Below, in pieces: positions 53,383 through 61,575 of a stretch of 64,000 bases of DNA. Positions within the stretch are counted from its first letter, which is position 1, and each line of letters begins with the position of its first letter. The notes under the pieces were generated by a model that searched no databases, was not told where the DNA came from, and saw nothing but the letters and a program-made list of their open reading frames with translations. This stretch comes from Alkalihalobacillus sp. AL-G. Lineage in GTDB: Bacteria > Bacillota > Bacilli > Bacillales > Fictibacillaceae. The stretch covers positions 3,162,001 through 3,226,000 of the forward strand of contig NZ_CP094656.1 in assembly GCF_030643805.1 (NCBI RefSeq), in the 5' to 3' direction. Position numbers and translations under genes: made by a program.

Positions 53383-53550
53383 TCACTTAAGCTTCATCAT
53401 CTTAATAATGATTTTATCAAGCTTTTCACTTAGACGGACCGTTCGAGAGTGTGTCAGACCAAGCTTGTCTACTGATTCGAGAAGTTGATTCTGAATGGTT
53501 ATCCTGACTGCATCTAGCCTTCGATTATATTCTCTTACCAACTCGATCAC
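53383..53550 (-). CDS. Spo0E-family aspartyl-phosphate phosphatase
   Basis: A very short gene (55 codons from GTG 53550, or 52 from TTG 53541). The product is two helices ending RTVRLSEKLDKIIIKMMKLK, including the SxxLD motif of Spo0E phosphatases, which remove phosphate from Spo0A and delay sporulation. GAGGG precedes the TTG at 53541, the better start. It sits after the DMT gene on the opposite strand. The family call is confident by motif; the specific target is inferred. Confidence 0.8.
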   Translation of the reverse strand: MIELVREYNRRLDAVRITIQNQLLESVDKLGLTHSRTVRLSEKLDKIIIKMMKLK

Positions 53551-53687
53551 CCTCTTATCATGTAGTTATCTTATATATCGGTAACAACATGCTATTTTTT
53601 TATAATGGCCGGAATTTTTCAAGAAACGTTTTGATGGAATTTTATGTTAAGATTATGTGGGAAGGATAAAGAGGGAGTTGTAGTTTC

Positions 53688-53981
53688 ATGTCAAACCCGG
53701 CATTGGTTTTTTTGATAGTTATTTTCGGAGTCATCATTATAAGCTCCTTGAACCGTTCACTTTTTAAAAGGAACTGGCAGATGATTTATACTGCTTTTGG
53801 ATATAACGACTACATCAGAGTCATCTCCAGATTAAAGAACCATGGAGTTAAATACAAAACTCAAATCCCGACCGATCTGAACTCCCGAGAACGAACATTC
53901 AAGGATAATACACAATACGATATCTATGTAAAAAAAGATGATGAACATCAAGCTGTCAATGCACTACATAAAACGATATAG
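53688..53981 (+). CDS. Small membrane protein with soluble tail
   Basis: A 97-residue protein with one N-terminal helix (LVFLIVIFGVIIISSL) and a soluble domain (YIRVISRLKNHGVKYKTQI, then YDIYVKKDDEHQAVNALHKT) that resembles small DUF2007-like domains. ATG 53688 follows GGGAG by about 11 bases. A strong terminator follows. The function is unknown. Confidence 0.7.
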   Translation: MSNPALVFLIVIFGVIIISSLNRSLFKRNWQMIYTAFGYNDYIRVISRLKNHGVKYKTQIPTDLNSRERTFKDNTQYDIYVKKDDEHQAVNALHKTI

Positions 53982-54001
53982 ATGTTTTTACAATAGATAA
54001 G

Positions 54002-54025
54002 AAAACGCATGGAACCATGCGTTTT
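54002..54025. terminator. Bidirectional terminator
   Basis: AAAACGCATGG and CCATGCGTTTT form a perfect 11-bp stem with T-rich ends on both strands. It serves the small membrane protein gene and the exosporium-like gene. Confidence 0.88.
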
Positions 54026-54052
54026 GTACGATTTTGCTTATTATGAAAATGA

Positions 54053-54472
54053 TTAGTCACCAATCGCCAATCCCGTAAAGGTGACTGGACCTGTAACTGA
54101 GGCAGTATTTATTAGTGGTTCATCACTTATTTGCTCAACCGTCAACGAATAAACCCGTTGCCCTGCAGGTACATTAGAATCTACTGCATTAAATGATTGC
54201 GTTTTAACATTCGCCACATTGATATCGGTTTCATCAATTGTTGAAAAAATGATTTGCGACCCTCTGAAAATTTTAAACAGTAATACCGGATTTCCAAGTG
54301 TTGCCGTCCAGCCTACCGTTGCTGTTAGTTCAACTAAATTCGTCGGATCGGGAATCGACAAGCCGAATTCCGCTAATTTTATATTGGCGGGAGATGCAGG
54401 GACTACCCGGTTTAATGAATTGTTAGCGGATGCTGGTACGCTTACGAAATAATCCAAAATTTGTTTCGCCAT
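54053..54472 (-). CDS. Exosporium protein C-like protein
   Basis: A 139-residue beta-rich protein with the pattern of Bacillus exosporium protein C: LVELTATVGWTATLGNPVLL, IFRGSQIIFSTIDETD, VPAGQRVYSLTVEQISDEP and the close SVTGPVTFTGLAIGD. It should be a spore surface protein, though this rests on pattern memory. ATG 54472 is 8 bases after GGGAGG. No signal peptide, as expected for mother-cell coat proteins. Confidence 0.65.
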   Translation of the reverse strand: MAKQILDYFVSVPASANNSLNRVVPASPANIKLAEFGLSIPDPTNLVELTATVGWTATLGNPVLLFKIFRGSQIIFSTIDETDINVANVKTQSFNAVDSNVPAGQRVYSLTVEQISDEPLINTASVTGPVTFTGLAIGD

Positions 54473-54753
54473 AATTACTCACCTCCCCACGATATTTTAT
54501 GAAAATCCTCCATATTGGTGTGGACAGGCTCTGAAATGAACCATCTCTCCTAATACATACTAATTTGTATGTTCTTTCTTCTATGACCCAGTTTTAGAGA
54601 AGATTAATCGTATACCCTAGTAATCTGTTGAATTTGTCTATTTAAATTATCTGAATATTTTTGACAAGGACTTCTTTTCTAGGTACAATTATGTGTAAAA
54701 TAAATCCATTTTTCGACATGAAATTGGATTTGAGATGATTTCGGGGGAGTTTC

Positions 54754-55569
54754 ATGAAGTTTTCTGTCGAGAACTATTTTGATAAGCTTAGGTCTATAAT
54801 GCTTGGGGTCATTCTTATTAGCTTCCTGCCATCCTTGATTCATGGTATCGATCAGAAGGTGAACCTATGGGAGTACACGCTAAACGATAAAACGTACAGC
54901 CTTTTTCCAGATCTGTTTGAAAAATATTTTTATTCGATGACGATTTTTATGGGAGCCCTTCTCGTCGGGTTATGTTTTGCGATCTTCTTTACCTTTTGTA
55001 CGTCCATCCTTCACCATCGCCTTAAAAGAATGATTTATGGACTCATCAGTTTATTTGAATCGCTTCCCGATATTTTCATCGTCATTGTTTTGCAGCTTAC
55101 AATCGTGTACATCTATCAAAAAACAGGCTTGCTCATCGCAAATGTCACGACTTTATATGATGACAAAATCTATCTATTACCGATTTTGACCTTATCCGTT
55201 TTACCGACAATCCAACTCTTCAAAATTACGTTCCTATTAATGAACGAAGAACAGGACAAGCCGTATATAACAGTAGCGAAATCAATGGGTTTGAGTGATC
55301 ACTACATATTAATTCGACACGTGTTCAAAAACGTGTTGTTCAATCTGTTCTTATATTTTAAAACAATCTTTGTGTTCATGCTTTCAAATCTTTTCATCAT
55401 GGAATATGTCTTCAATATCCATGGAATTATGATGACAATGCTCAGCTTCAACAGCTTCATGTTCTTTATTTCTGTCATGCTGATTGCGATTCCGTTCACT
55501 TTCCTATTTGAATTGGCACAATCATTCATCTATCAATCTACCGGTAAAAATGAGGAGGGTGCGGCATGA
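54754..55569 (+). CDS. Oligopeptide-type ABC transporter permease (DppB/OppB)
   Basis: A 271-residue inner-membrane permease with about six helices. The cytoplasmic EAA-like loop is SMGLSDHYILIRHVFKNVLF. The N-terminal 45 residues are an unusual soluble or outer loop (DQKVNLWEYTLNDKTYSLFP). ATG 54754 follows CGGGGGAGTTTC. It overlaps the next permease by 4 bases and leads a four-gene ABC operon. Confidence 0.88.
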   Translation: MKFSVENYFDKLRSIMLGVILISFLPSLIHGIDQKVNLWEYTLNDKTYSLFPDLFEKYFYSMTIFMGALLVGLCFAIFFTFCTSILHHRLKRMIYGLISLFESLPDIFIVIVLQLTIVYIYQKTGLLIANVTTLYDDKIYLLPILTLSVLPTIQLFKITFLLMNEEQDKPYITVAKSMGLSDHYILIRHVFKNVLFNLFLYFKTIFVFMLSNLFIMEYVFNIHGIMMTMLSFNSFMFFISVMLIAIPFTFLFELAQSFIYQSTGKNEEGAA

Positions 55570-56492
55570 GTCTGAAACTATTAAAACAACCACAGTTTCT
55601 CATTGGCTCGTTCATTATGGGAGCAATGATTCTGATCAGCTTTACCCTTCATCATTTTTATTCAGCACCTGAACAAGTGCCGTATTTATACAAGGATGGA
55701 GAATTAGTCGGAGTTGCACCATTCACACCATCGCAAGTTCCTCCATTTGGAACGGATCGATTTGGACGAAATCTACTTTTTCTTTTATTTGATGGAGCCA
55801 AATATACGATCTTGATCGCTTTCGGCATCGCTATTATCCGAGTTGCCGTTTCTGGGATCTTTTCGATCTTTTATAACCATTATTCGAAAAAGCTGCGTCC
55901 TGTTTTCGAGGATATCTTTGAATCAACGCTGTTTGTTCCGACGTCGATTCTCGCATACATTCTGATTGCACCGCTCGTCTTTCAACAAGTAGACAGCGGA
56001 AAAAGCTTTACGGAAATACTTGTCATCCAATGCATCATTCTTGTTTTGATTGGCGTACCACCACTCGTATCCACGTTATCAAAAGACATGTCTTCGATTA
56101 TGAAAAAAGAATACATATCAAGCACATTCACACTCGGGGCAAAGCCGGGTTATGTATATCGAAGGCATGTGTTACCTGAGATGGCATCGCGGTTTTTATT
56201 GGTGGTGGCACAACAGATCATCTCAGTATTGCTCCTACTCGCACATCTCGGCGTTTTATTGGTCTTTTTGGGCGGAGGACAAACGTTCACGACTGGGGAT
56301 ATTTTCAATGTAAGTGATGTTCTCGTTTCAATGTCGGGCGAATGGTCAGGACTGATCGGGAGCAACTATAAAGAAGTGATGCTGAAGCCTCATATTGTCT
56401 TGATACCACTAGGATTTTTCGGGTTGACGATCTTTGCAATGAACCTAGTCATCAATGGCATCCAAAACTCGATCAAGTCCGAACGAAGCTAG
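55566..56492 (+). CDS. Oligopeptide-type ABC transporter permease (DppC/OppC)
   Basis: A 308-residue permease with the OppC-type opening (PPFGTDRFGRNLLFLLFDGA) and EAA loop TLGAKPGYVYRRHVLPEMAS. Long loops around residues 45-60 are unlike those of other OppC proteins. ATG 55566 overlaps the previous stop. It pairs with the DppB-like protein; two ATPases follow. Confidence 0.88.
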   Translation: MSLKLLKQPQFLIGSFIMGAMILISFTLHHFYSAPEQVPYLYKDGELVGVAPFTPSQVPPFGTDRFGRNLLFLLFDGAKYTILIAFGIAIIRVAVSGIFSIFYNHYSKKLRPVFEDIFESTLFVPTSILAYILIAPLVFQQVDSGKSFTEILVIQCIILVLIGVPPLVSTLSKDMSSIMKKEYISSTFTLGAKPGYVYRRHVLPEMASRFLLVVAQQIISVLLLLAHLGVLLVFLGGGQTFTTGDIFNVSDVLVSMSGEWSGLIGSNYKEVMLKPHIVLIPLGFFGLTIFAMNLVINGIQNSIKSERS

Positions 56493-56510
56493 TTTTAAGG
56501 GGGGAAAGCT

Positions 56511-57494
56511 ATGAACGATGAAATGTTACTACATATAAAAGCGTTGAAGGTTGCCTTTCAAATGAAAAATGAGGAATCCGTCGTGGTTGATGGAGTGGAT
56601 TTATCTGTTGGCAAAGGAGAAACAGTGGCGATTATCGGTGAATCAGGGTCCGGAAAAAGCATATCCTCTCTATCGATTCTCGGCCTGCTACCTAAAAGCG
56701 GAAAGGTGAAAGGCGGAAGCATTCATTTCGATGGAAAAAATCTTTTACAGCTTCCTAAAAAGGAAATGGAACAGGTACGCGGTAAAGGCATTTCGATGAT
56801 TTTCCAGGATGCAATGGTGTCTCTCAATCCAGCATTCAAAATCGGCCGACAAATTACAGAAGGACTGCGGTATCACAAAATCGTCAAACCAAATCAGCTG
56901 AAGGAGGAAGTCCTTCGCTTACTAGCTGCCGTCGGGTTTCAAAATCCAGCCGAAATCTATGATGACTACCCTGCTCAGCTTTCTGGAGGAATGAAGCAAC
57001 GTGCCTTGATTGCAATGGCGATCTCATGCAACCCTAAGCTGATTATTGCCGATGAACCGACAACAGCCCTCGATGTCACAATCCAAAAGCAAATCATGGA
57101 GCTCTTGATGGACTACAAAAAGAAAACGGATGCGTCGATATTGTTGATCACCCATGACTTCGGACTCGTAGCCGAGTATGCAGATCGTGTCTATGTCATG
57201 TTCGGCGGAAAAATCGTCGAAGCCGGAGATGTATTTACGATATTCGATCACCCTATCCATACGTATACGAAAGGTCTGATGAACGGCATACCAAATATTA
57301 GCGAACCGAAAGAGCGGCTGCTGACAATCAAGGATTTTGCTTACGAGGATAAGGGATATGAAGGGAGAACGTTTGCCCCTGAGACGCTCTCGTTGGCGCA
57401 AAAATCGTATCATGCGCCATCCGAACTGGTCGAAGTCGAACCAGGGCACTTTGTGCGATTTTTTAAAGAGAAAGCCGAGGCGGTCGGACATTGA
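56511..57494 (+). CDS. Oligopeptide-type ABC transporter ATP-binding protein (OppD/DppD)
   Basis: A 327-residue ATPase. Walker A IIGESGSGKS, the signature LSGGMKQRALIAMAI, Walker B LIIADEPTTALDVT and the switch His in LLITHDFGLV are present. The C-terminal GLMNGIPNISEPKERL is the oligopeptide ATPase extension. ATG 56511 follows AGGGGGGAAAGCT. It overlaps the next gene at TTGA. Confidence 0.92.
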   Translation: MNDEMLLHIKALKVAFQMKNEESVVVDGVDLSVGKGETVAIIGESGSGKSISSLSILGLLPKSGKVKGGSIHFDGKNLLQLPKKEMEQVRGKGISMIFQDAMVSLNPAFKIGRQITEGLRYHKIVKPNQLKEEVLRLLAAVGFQNPAEIYDDYPAQLSGGMKQRALIAMAISCNPKLIIADEPTTALDVTIQKQIMELLMDYKKKTDASILLITHDFGLVAEYADRVYVMFGGKIVEAGDVFTIFDHPIHTYTKGLMNGIPNISEPKERLLTIKDFAYEDKGYEGRTFAPETLSLAQKSYHAPSELVEVEPGHFVRFFKEKAEAVGH

Positions 57495-58414
57495 AAACGC
57501 CTCTTGTTAAAGTACGAAGTCTATCGAACTATTTTTATGAAGGTCGCAAGGTACATCGAGCGTTGGATGGCATTTCGTTCGATGTGTTTAAGGGCGAAAC
57601 GTTAGGGATTGTCGGGGAATCCGGTTCTGGAAAATCGACACTGGGACGAACGTTGATGCGCCTGTATAAACCCAACCACGGAACGATTCATTTCGATGGA
57701 ACTGACATAACGACTATGAACGATAAGAAGCTGAGGCCGCTCAAACGCGAATTCCAAATGATCTTTCAAAACCTGTTCGAATCACTGAATCCACGCTTTA
57801 CAGTTGGTGAGATATTAGAGGAACCGATGCTTATCCAGAAGCTGCACAGCCCAAAAGAGCGGACACAGCTTGCAATGGAAATGCTCGACAAAGTAGGACT
57901 GCCACAGAGCTCATACGAGAAAAGAATCCATGAATTTTCTGGCGGGCAACGTCAACGAATCGCTATTGCACGAGCATTGGCCTTGAAGCCAAAGTTGATC
58001 ATTGCCGACGAGCCTGTTTCAGCGCTGGACGTCTCGGTACAGGCACAAATTCTGAATCTACTGAAGGAACTGCAGAAGGAATACAACCTGACGTGTATTT
58101 TCATTTCGCATGACCTGAGCGTCGTCCATCATATGAGTGACCGAGTAGCCGTTTTGCATTTAGGGCACATGCTCGAAATTGCATCGAAAGAAGAAATCTT
58201 TAGAAATCCAATCCACCCGTACACGAAATCACTCCTGGCATCGATTCCGAGGACGAATCCTTATTTACGGGACACACCGCAGGAACAGGTCGAGGCACCA
58301 GCCCGCTCACCACACCCACCCCACCTCGTGAACATAGGAAGCGACCACTACGTCGCCGCCGATGTGATCGAGGTCAAGCAATATGAAGTAAGTACCAGTA
58401 GTGCAATAAACTGA
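57491..58414 (+). CDS. Oligopeptide-type ABC transporter ATP-binding protein (OppF/DppF)
   Basis: A 307-residue ATPase with Walker A IVGESGSGKSTLGRTLM, the signature FSGGQRQRIAIARAL, Walker B LIIADEPVSALDVSVQAQIL and His in CIFISHDLSVVHHMSDRVAV. The C-terminal NPIHPYTKSLLASIPRTNP is the OppF extension. It starts at TTG 57491, inside the previous stop. No substrate-binding protein is found in the operon, which ends here. Confidence 0.92.
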   Translation: MKTPLVKVRSLSNYFYEGRKVHRALDGISFDVFKGETLGIVGESGSGKSTLGRTLMRLYKPNHGTIHFDGTDITTMNDKKLRPLKREFQMIFQNLFESLNPRFTVGEILEEPMLIQKLHSPKERTQLAMEMLDKVGLPQSSYEKRIHEFSGGQRQRIAIARALALKPKLIIADEPVSALDVSVQAQILNLLKELQKEYNLTCIFISHDLSVVHHMSDRVAVLHLGHMLEIASKEEIFRNPIHPYTKSLLASIPRTNPYLRDTPQEQVEAPARSPHPPHLVNIGSDHYVAADVIEVKQYEVSTSSAIN

Positions 58415-58572
58415 GCTACGTTAACCGAGACGTACGTCGCTATTTTGAAACAATCAACTCCTTAATTTGGGAAAAATGTATGCACTTAATCGAATTTTCA
58501 CAAAATTGTTATAAATAATAGACTAATAGGGAATAATAGATGATAGAATATACATTAAAGGAGTTGATAACA

Positions 58573-58704
58573 ATGAGAAAGCCACGAAGACAAACATTCA
58601 AACAATTAGTTATAGAAAATAAAATAGATTTAGTAAAAAGCAAAGAAGAAATGGAAAAAATCGATAAGAAGATTGAAGATAAGCAATTAAGTAAACCGGT
58701 ATAA
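58573..58704 (+). CDS. FbpB-family small basic protein
   Basis: A 43-residue basic, helical protein (MRKPRRQTFKQLVIENKIDL, then KEEMEKIDKKIED). It matches Fur-regulated FbpB of Bacillus, which acts with the iron-sparing small RNA FsrA. ATG 58573 is 9 bases after AAAGGAG, and a strong terminator follows. I do not see a clear Fur box, so iron control is inferred from the family. Confidence 0.75.
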   Translation: MRKPRRQTFKQLVIENKIDLVKSKEEMEKIDKKIEDKQLSKPV

Positions 58705-58710
58705 AAATCC

Positions 58711-58757
58711 TACGGCCTTTTCTCGGTATTCAATCGAGGAAAGGCCGTTAGTTTTTT
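58711..58757 (+). terminator. Strong terminator of the FbpB gene
   Basis: ACGGCCTTTTCTCG and CGAGGAAAGGCCGT form a stem of about 14 bp with a 9-base loop, followed by TTTTTT. Confidence 0.92.
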
Positions 58758-58877
58758 GGAAACAATCTTGATTTTAAATAAAAATATCTCTTGAATCGCT
58801 TGAAGTGTTGGTTCCAGGTTTTTAGTTCAATTGGTTTTTAGATGTGAGAAATAACTTTGAAACGATTTTGCTAGTTT

Positions 58878-59357
58878 TCAATCGGTAAATAACCCTCTTC
58901 CAATAAGGTTCGCGGTAACTGGCTTCCTTTCTATCTCACGTGCCCATACAGATAACTGCCCTATATGATGTATCTCATGGGCAATGACATGACGTATGAT
59001 TTCTCCATGCTTGAAGTTAACCGTTTCCCCATTGGAATCGGTTTCTGAGAGTACCCTGGATTCCATTTCACTTGTCCACGAGGTCATAAATGGCTCTACG
59101 TCCAGGTGAAATTGTCTTGAAAGATCTTTCACTTTTTTCAAGCTAGCATAATCTTCAAACGGTGGCTCCTCAGGATCCGGCTTTCCTTGCAGACCCTGAA
59201 TCCAACTATACTCAACATCCGCAATATGAAATAAAGTGTAAAGAATGCTGCCGACCCCACCAACCCGTTTCTTTAATAACTCTTCTTCTGATACCGACTC
59301 GCACCAGGTAAACCAATCGTCTCGAACTTGCCAGTTATATTGAAACAGCTTCAACAT
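58878..59357 (-). CDS. DinB/YfiT-like four-helix protein
   Basis: A 159-residue DinB-superfamily protein. The metal-type His residues are in YTLFHIADVEYSW and HVIAHEIHHIGQLSVWAREI. Such proteins include thiol-dependent transferases; the substrate is unknown. ATG 59357 is 8 bases after GGAGG. It is a single gene. Confidence 0.88.
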   Translation of the reverse strand: MLKLFQYNWQVRDDWFTWCESVSEEELLKKRVGGVGSILYTLFHIADVEYSWIQGLQGKPDPEEPPFEDYASLKKVKDLSRQFHLDVEPFMTSWTSEMESRVLSETDSNGETVNFKHGEIIRHVIAHEIHHIGQLSVWAREIERKPVTANLIGRGLFTD

Positions 59358-59564
59358 TTAGAAAACCTCCAACTCTTATACTTTTTTTATATATCAACCT
59401 TATTCCTTAAAAACCTCTATATCTCTTTCTTTTTTGCAGTAACAAAACATATACGATTTCCAATTGTACGTTTCTTTAATTATGCGTCGTTTCACATTCT
59501 TTTTTAGCTTATCAAATGAACTATGAATACTTAACTGCATTGGTATCTTACTATTGAAGAAGAA

Positions 59565-59750
59565 TTAACCATCCCATCCTAAAAATCTTACTATCCCTAA
59601 TAAAATCGCCATTAGTATTGATAAAATTAATGAGGGTATGAGTACATTAGATAAGAAGGATACTCTCCCCTTCTTTACTTTCTCAGTGATAAAAAAGAGT
59701 ATAGAACTAACTATTGTAAATGTAATAAATTGAATTAAAATAAATCCCAT
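59565..59750 (-). CDS. Small two-helix membrane protein
   Basis: A 61-residue protein with two hydrophobic segments (ILIQFITFTIVSSILFFITE and VLIPSLILSILMAILLGIV) joined by KVKKGRVSF. ATG 59750 follows GGGGGAAATTAA. It is a single gene and the family is not recognised. Confidence 0.6.
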   Translation of the reverse strand: MGFILIQFITFTIVSSILFFITEKVKKGRVSFLSNVLIPSLILSILMAILLGIVRFLGWDG

Positions 59751-59911
59751 TTAATTTCCCCCAAAAAAGCATTCAATCAGAAATCCCTCATTTTACACGT
59801 TCATTATCATCTTTTTTGTTTAACACTTGGGCAGTTTTCTAGAGTAAGCTTCGATCTATTGCCGCTTTAGCTTAATCTCTTTAATTGAAATGCTAGCTTG
59901 CATTTGCTATA

Positions 59912-59947
59912 AAAAAAGCCTTACTTCCCTCTTAAAGTAAAGCCCCT
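59912..59947 (-). terminator. Terminator downstream of the GNAT remnant
   Basis: GGCTTTACTT and AAGTAAGGC arms (minus strand) with an 8-base loop, followed by TTTTTTT. Confidence 0.75.
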
Positions 59948-59986
59948 TTCTGGAACAACAACATTTTTCTTTTAATGGTTTTTCAT

Positions 59987-60217
59987 TCACTCTGGCTTGC
60001 TCAAAATATAGTGATTATATTGTTCATTATCTATAGACTTTTGACTCAGATAAGTAAATCCGCATTTTTCAATAACTTTGTTTGATGGAACATTGTTAAT
60101 TATAGCTACTGCGTTAAGATTTGAAATCCTATATTTATTATCAGCGTCTTCAATGGAAAACTCTTGAAGATAAATATCTCCACAATCAATTTTAAATAAC
60201 CTTTCTGATGCTTTATG
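59987..60217 (-). pseudogene. GNAT acetyltransferase remnant with internal deletion
   Basis: One continuous minus frame of 76 codons has no start codon and a stop just upstream. It begins like a GNAT N-terminus (SERLFKIDCGDIYLQEFSIE) and jumps into the C-terminal part (NNVPSNKVIEKCGFTYLSQK), skipping the roughly 100 residues with the acetyl-CoA loop. It is therefore an in-frame deletion remnant. Confidence 0.75.
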
Positions 60218-60340
60218 TTATAGATTTGCTCTTTCCCTTTGTTTCTACATTATTTGTGATACTTATTTAGTTTTCCGCTTTAATGAATAATCATATATGC
60301 ACAGCAGTTTGTGACAGTACGGTTAAATGTGCCTAACCAT

Positions 60341-61318
60341 TCAGACTTTTGCAAATAAACTCTCTAGATGATCCCAGTTTTCACCAACCCAAATGTTTTC
60401 TTCTGTAAACCTTTTTAGAGAGGAGTTCTGCTTTTCTTCAACTCGAACCCATTCAGCTTCTTTCCACCAAGTTAATTTAATTGAACGTACTAATTGTTGT
60501 TTCGTTAGTGTTTGATATTCCCGATAACCTTTTACAAACGCTGAAACCTTATTTACATCTATTCGGCCGTCTTTCATACAACACGATAATATAGGTCTTG
60601 AGATATCAAATTCTGGATAAACATAGTGCATTCTATCAAAATCAAGGATTGCTGAGACACCATCTGGCTTAAATAAAATGTTATCTGAAAATAAGTCCCA
60701 ATGACACCATCCCTGTTCACAATCTGAGAAAATATTTAGATTAGTTGTTTCAATTATTTTCTTTTGAGTATCAAGTATGGAGATAGTTTTGTCACAATCC
60801 ATACTAATAGCTTCACATCTTCTATTCTGCAAGTCTTTTAACATACTATCCTTCGAACGTAGATTCCAGTGTAATGGCGGTTTACCTGCATTGTCACTAT
60901 TTAGAATCTGATGTATCCTCGCGATTATTTTTCCCAAACTATAAACCTGTTCTTCATTCGCTGCTCCAGGCTTTATATTAGTTCCTTCGCATAAACCCAT
61001 TAAAACAAAATTAGTACCATCTGACGTTCTATTTACATACTTTCCATTATGAGCATATAGTTGTGGGCAAGGAATGCCCTCTTGAAGTAATTTGGCTTGA
61101 TGATGCAGAGAAATCTCTAGCTCATTTATCCTATGATCAGGATAACGAATTTTGTTATATTGCTTTACAAATAAGTCACCTACATCAGTTTTTACTTTCC
61201 ATTTTAAATTTAAATAACCTAAATCAATTTGAGAAAAGTTTAATATTTTTAATCCGAATTTATTATTAAGTGTTTTAAAAATACCTTCCCTAATATCACT
61301 TTTATTTACAGAATTCAT
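60341..61318 (-). CDS. Phosphotransferase (APH/CotS-like kinase)
   Basis: A 325-residue kinase-like protein. GWCHWDLFSDNILF is the catalytic loop (Asp, Asn) and AILDFDRMHYVYPEFD the metal site; LKWKVKTDVGDLFVKQY is the nucleotide loop with Lys. It resembles APH/CotS-type kinases of small molecules or spore components. Its codons are more AT-rich than its neighbours. ATG 61318 has AAAGGGG upstream. The substrate is unknown. Confidence 0.85.
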   Translation of the reverse strand: MNSVNKSDIREGIFKTLNNKFGLKILNFSQIDLGYLNLKWKVKTDVGDLFVKQYNKIRYPDHRINELEISLHHQAKLLQEGIPCPQLYAHNGKYVNRTSDGTNFVLMGLCEGTNIKPGAANEEQVYSLGKIIARIHQILNSDNAGKPPLHWNLRSKDSMLKDLQNRRCEAISMDCDKTISILDTQKKIIETTNLNIFSDCEQGWCHWDLFSDNILFKPDGVSAILDFDRMHYVYPEFDISRPILSCCMKDGRIDVNKVSAFVKGYREYQTLTKQQLVRSIKLTWWKEAEWVRVEEKQNSSLKRFTEENIWVGENWDHLESLFAKV

Positions 61319-61522
61319 GCATTTCCCCTTTGTGATACTGTCTTATGAGAGCAATGGAATAAGCACCTATCTGTCGGAAACCCATCAGCTACTATCTTTT
61401 AATTTTCGTCTGTGTTGCCTCATAAGTAGTTAGATTTCGTTAAAACAACAGTTGGTCAAAAAAATGCTTCCATTCTATATACTTTAGACAAAATTTGTTA
61501 AATACCTCCATGTTTTTTCTCG

Positions 61523-61552
61523 AAAAAGAGACTCAACCTTTACATTGAGTCC
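61523..61552 (-). terminator. Terminator of the GH31 gene
   Basis: GGACTCAA and TTGAGTC arms with an 8-base loop are followed by CTCTTTTT on the minus strand, about 25 bases past the stop codon. Confidence 0.85.
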
Positions 61553-61575
61553 CTATTTGTTAGATTGTTATTTAA

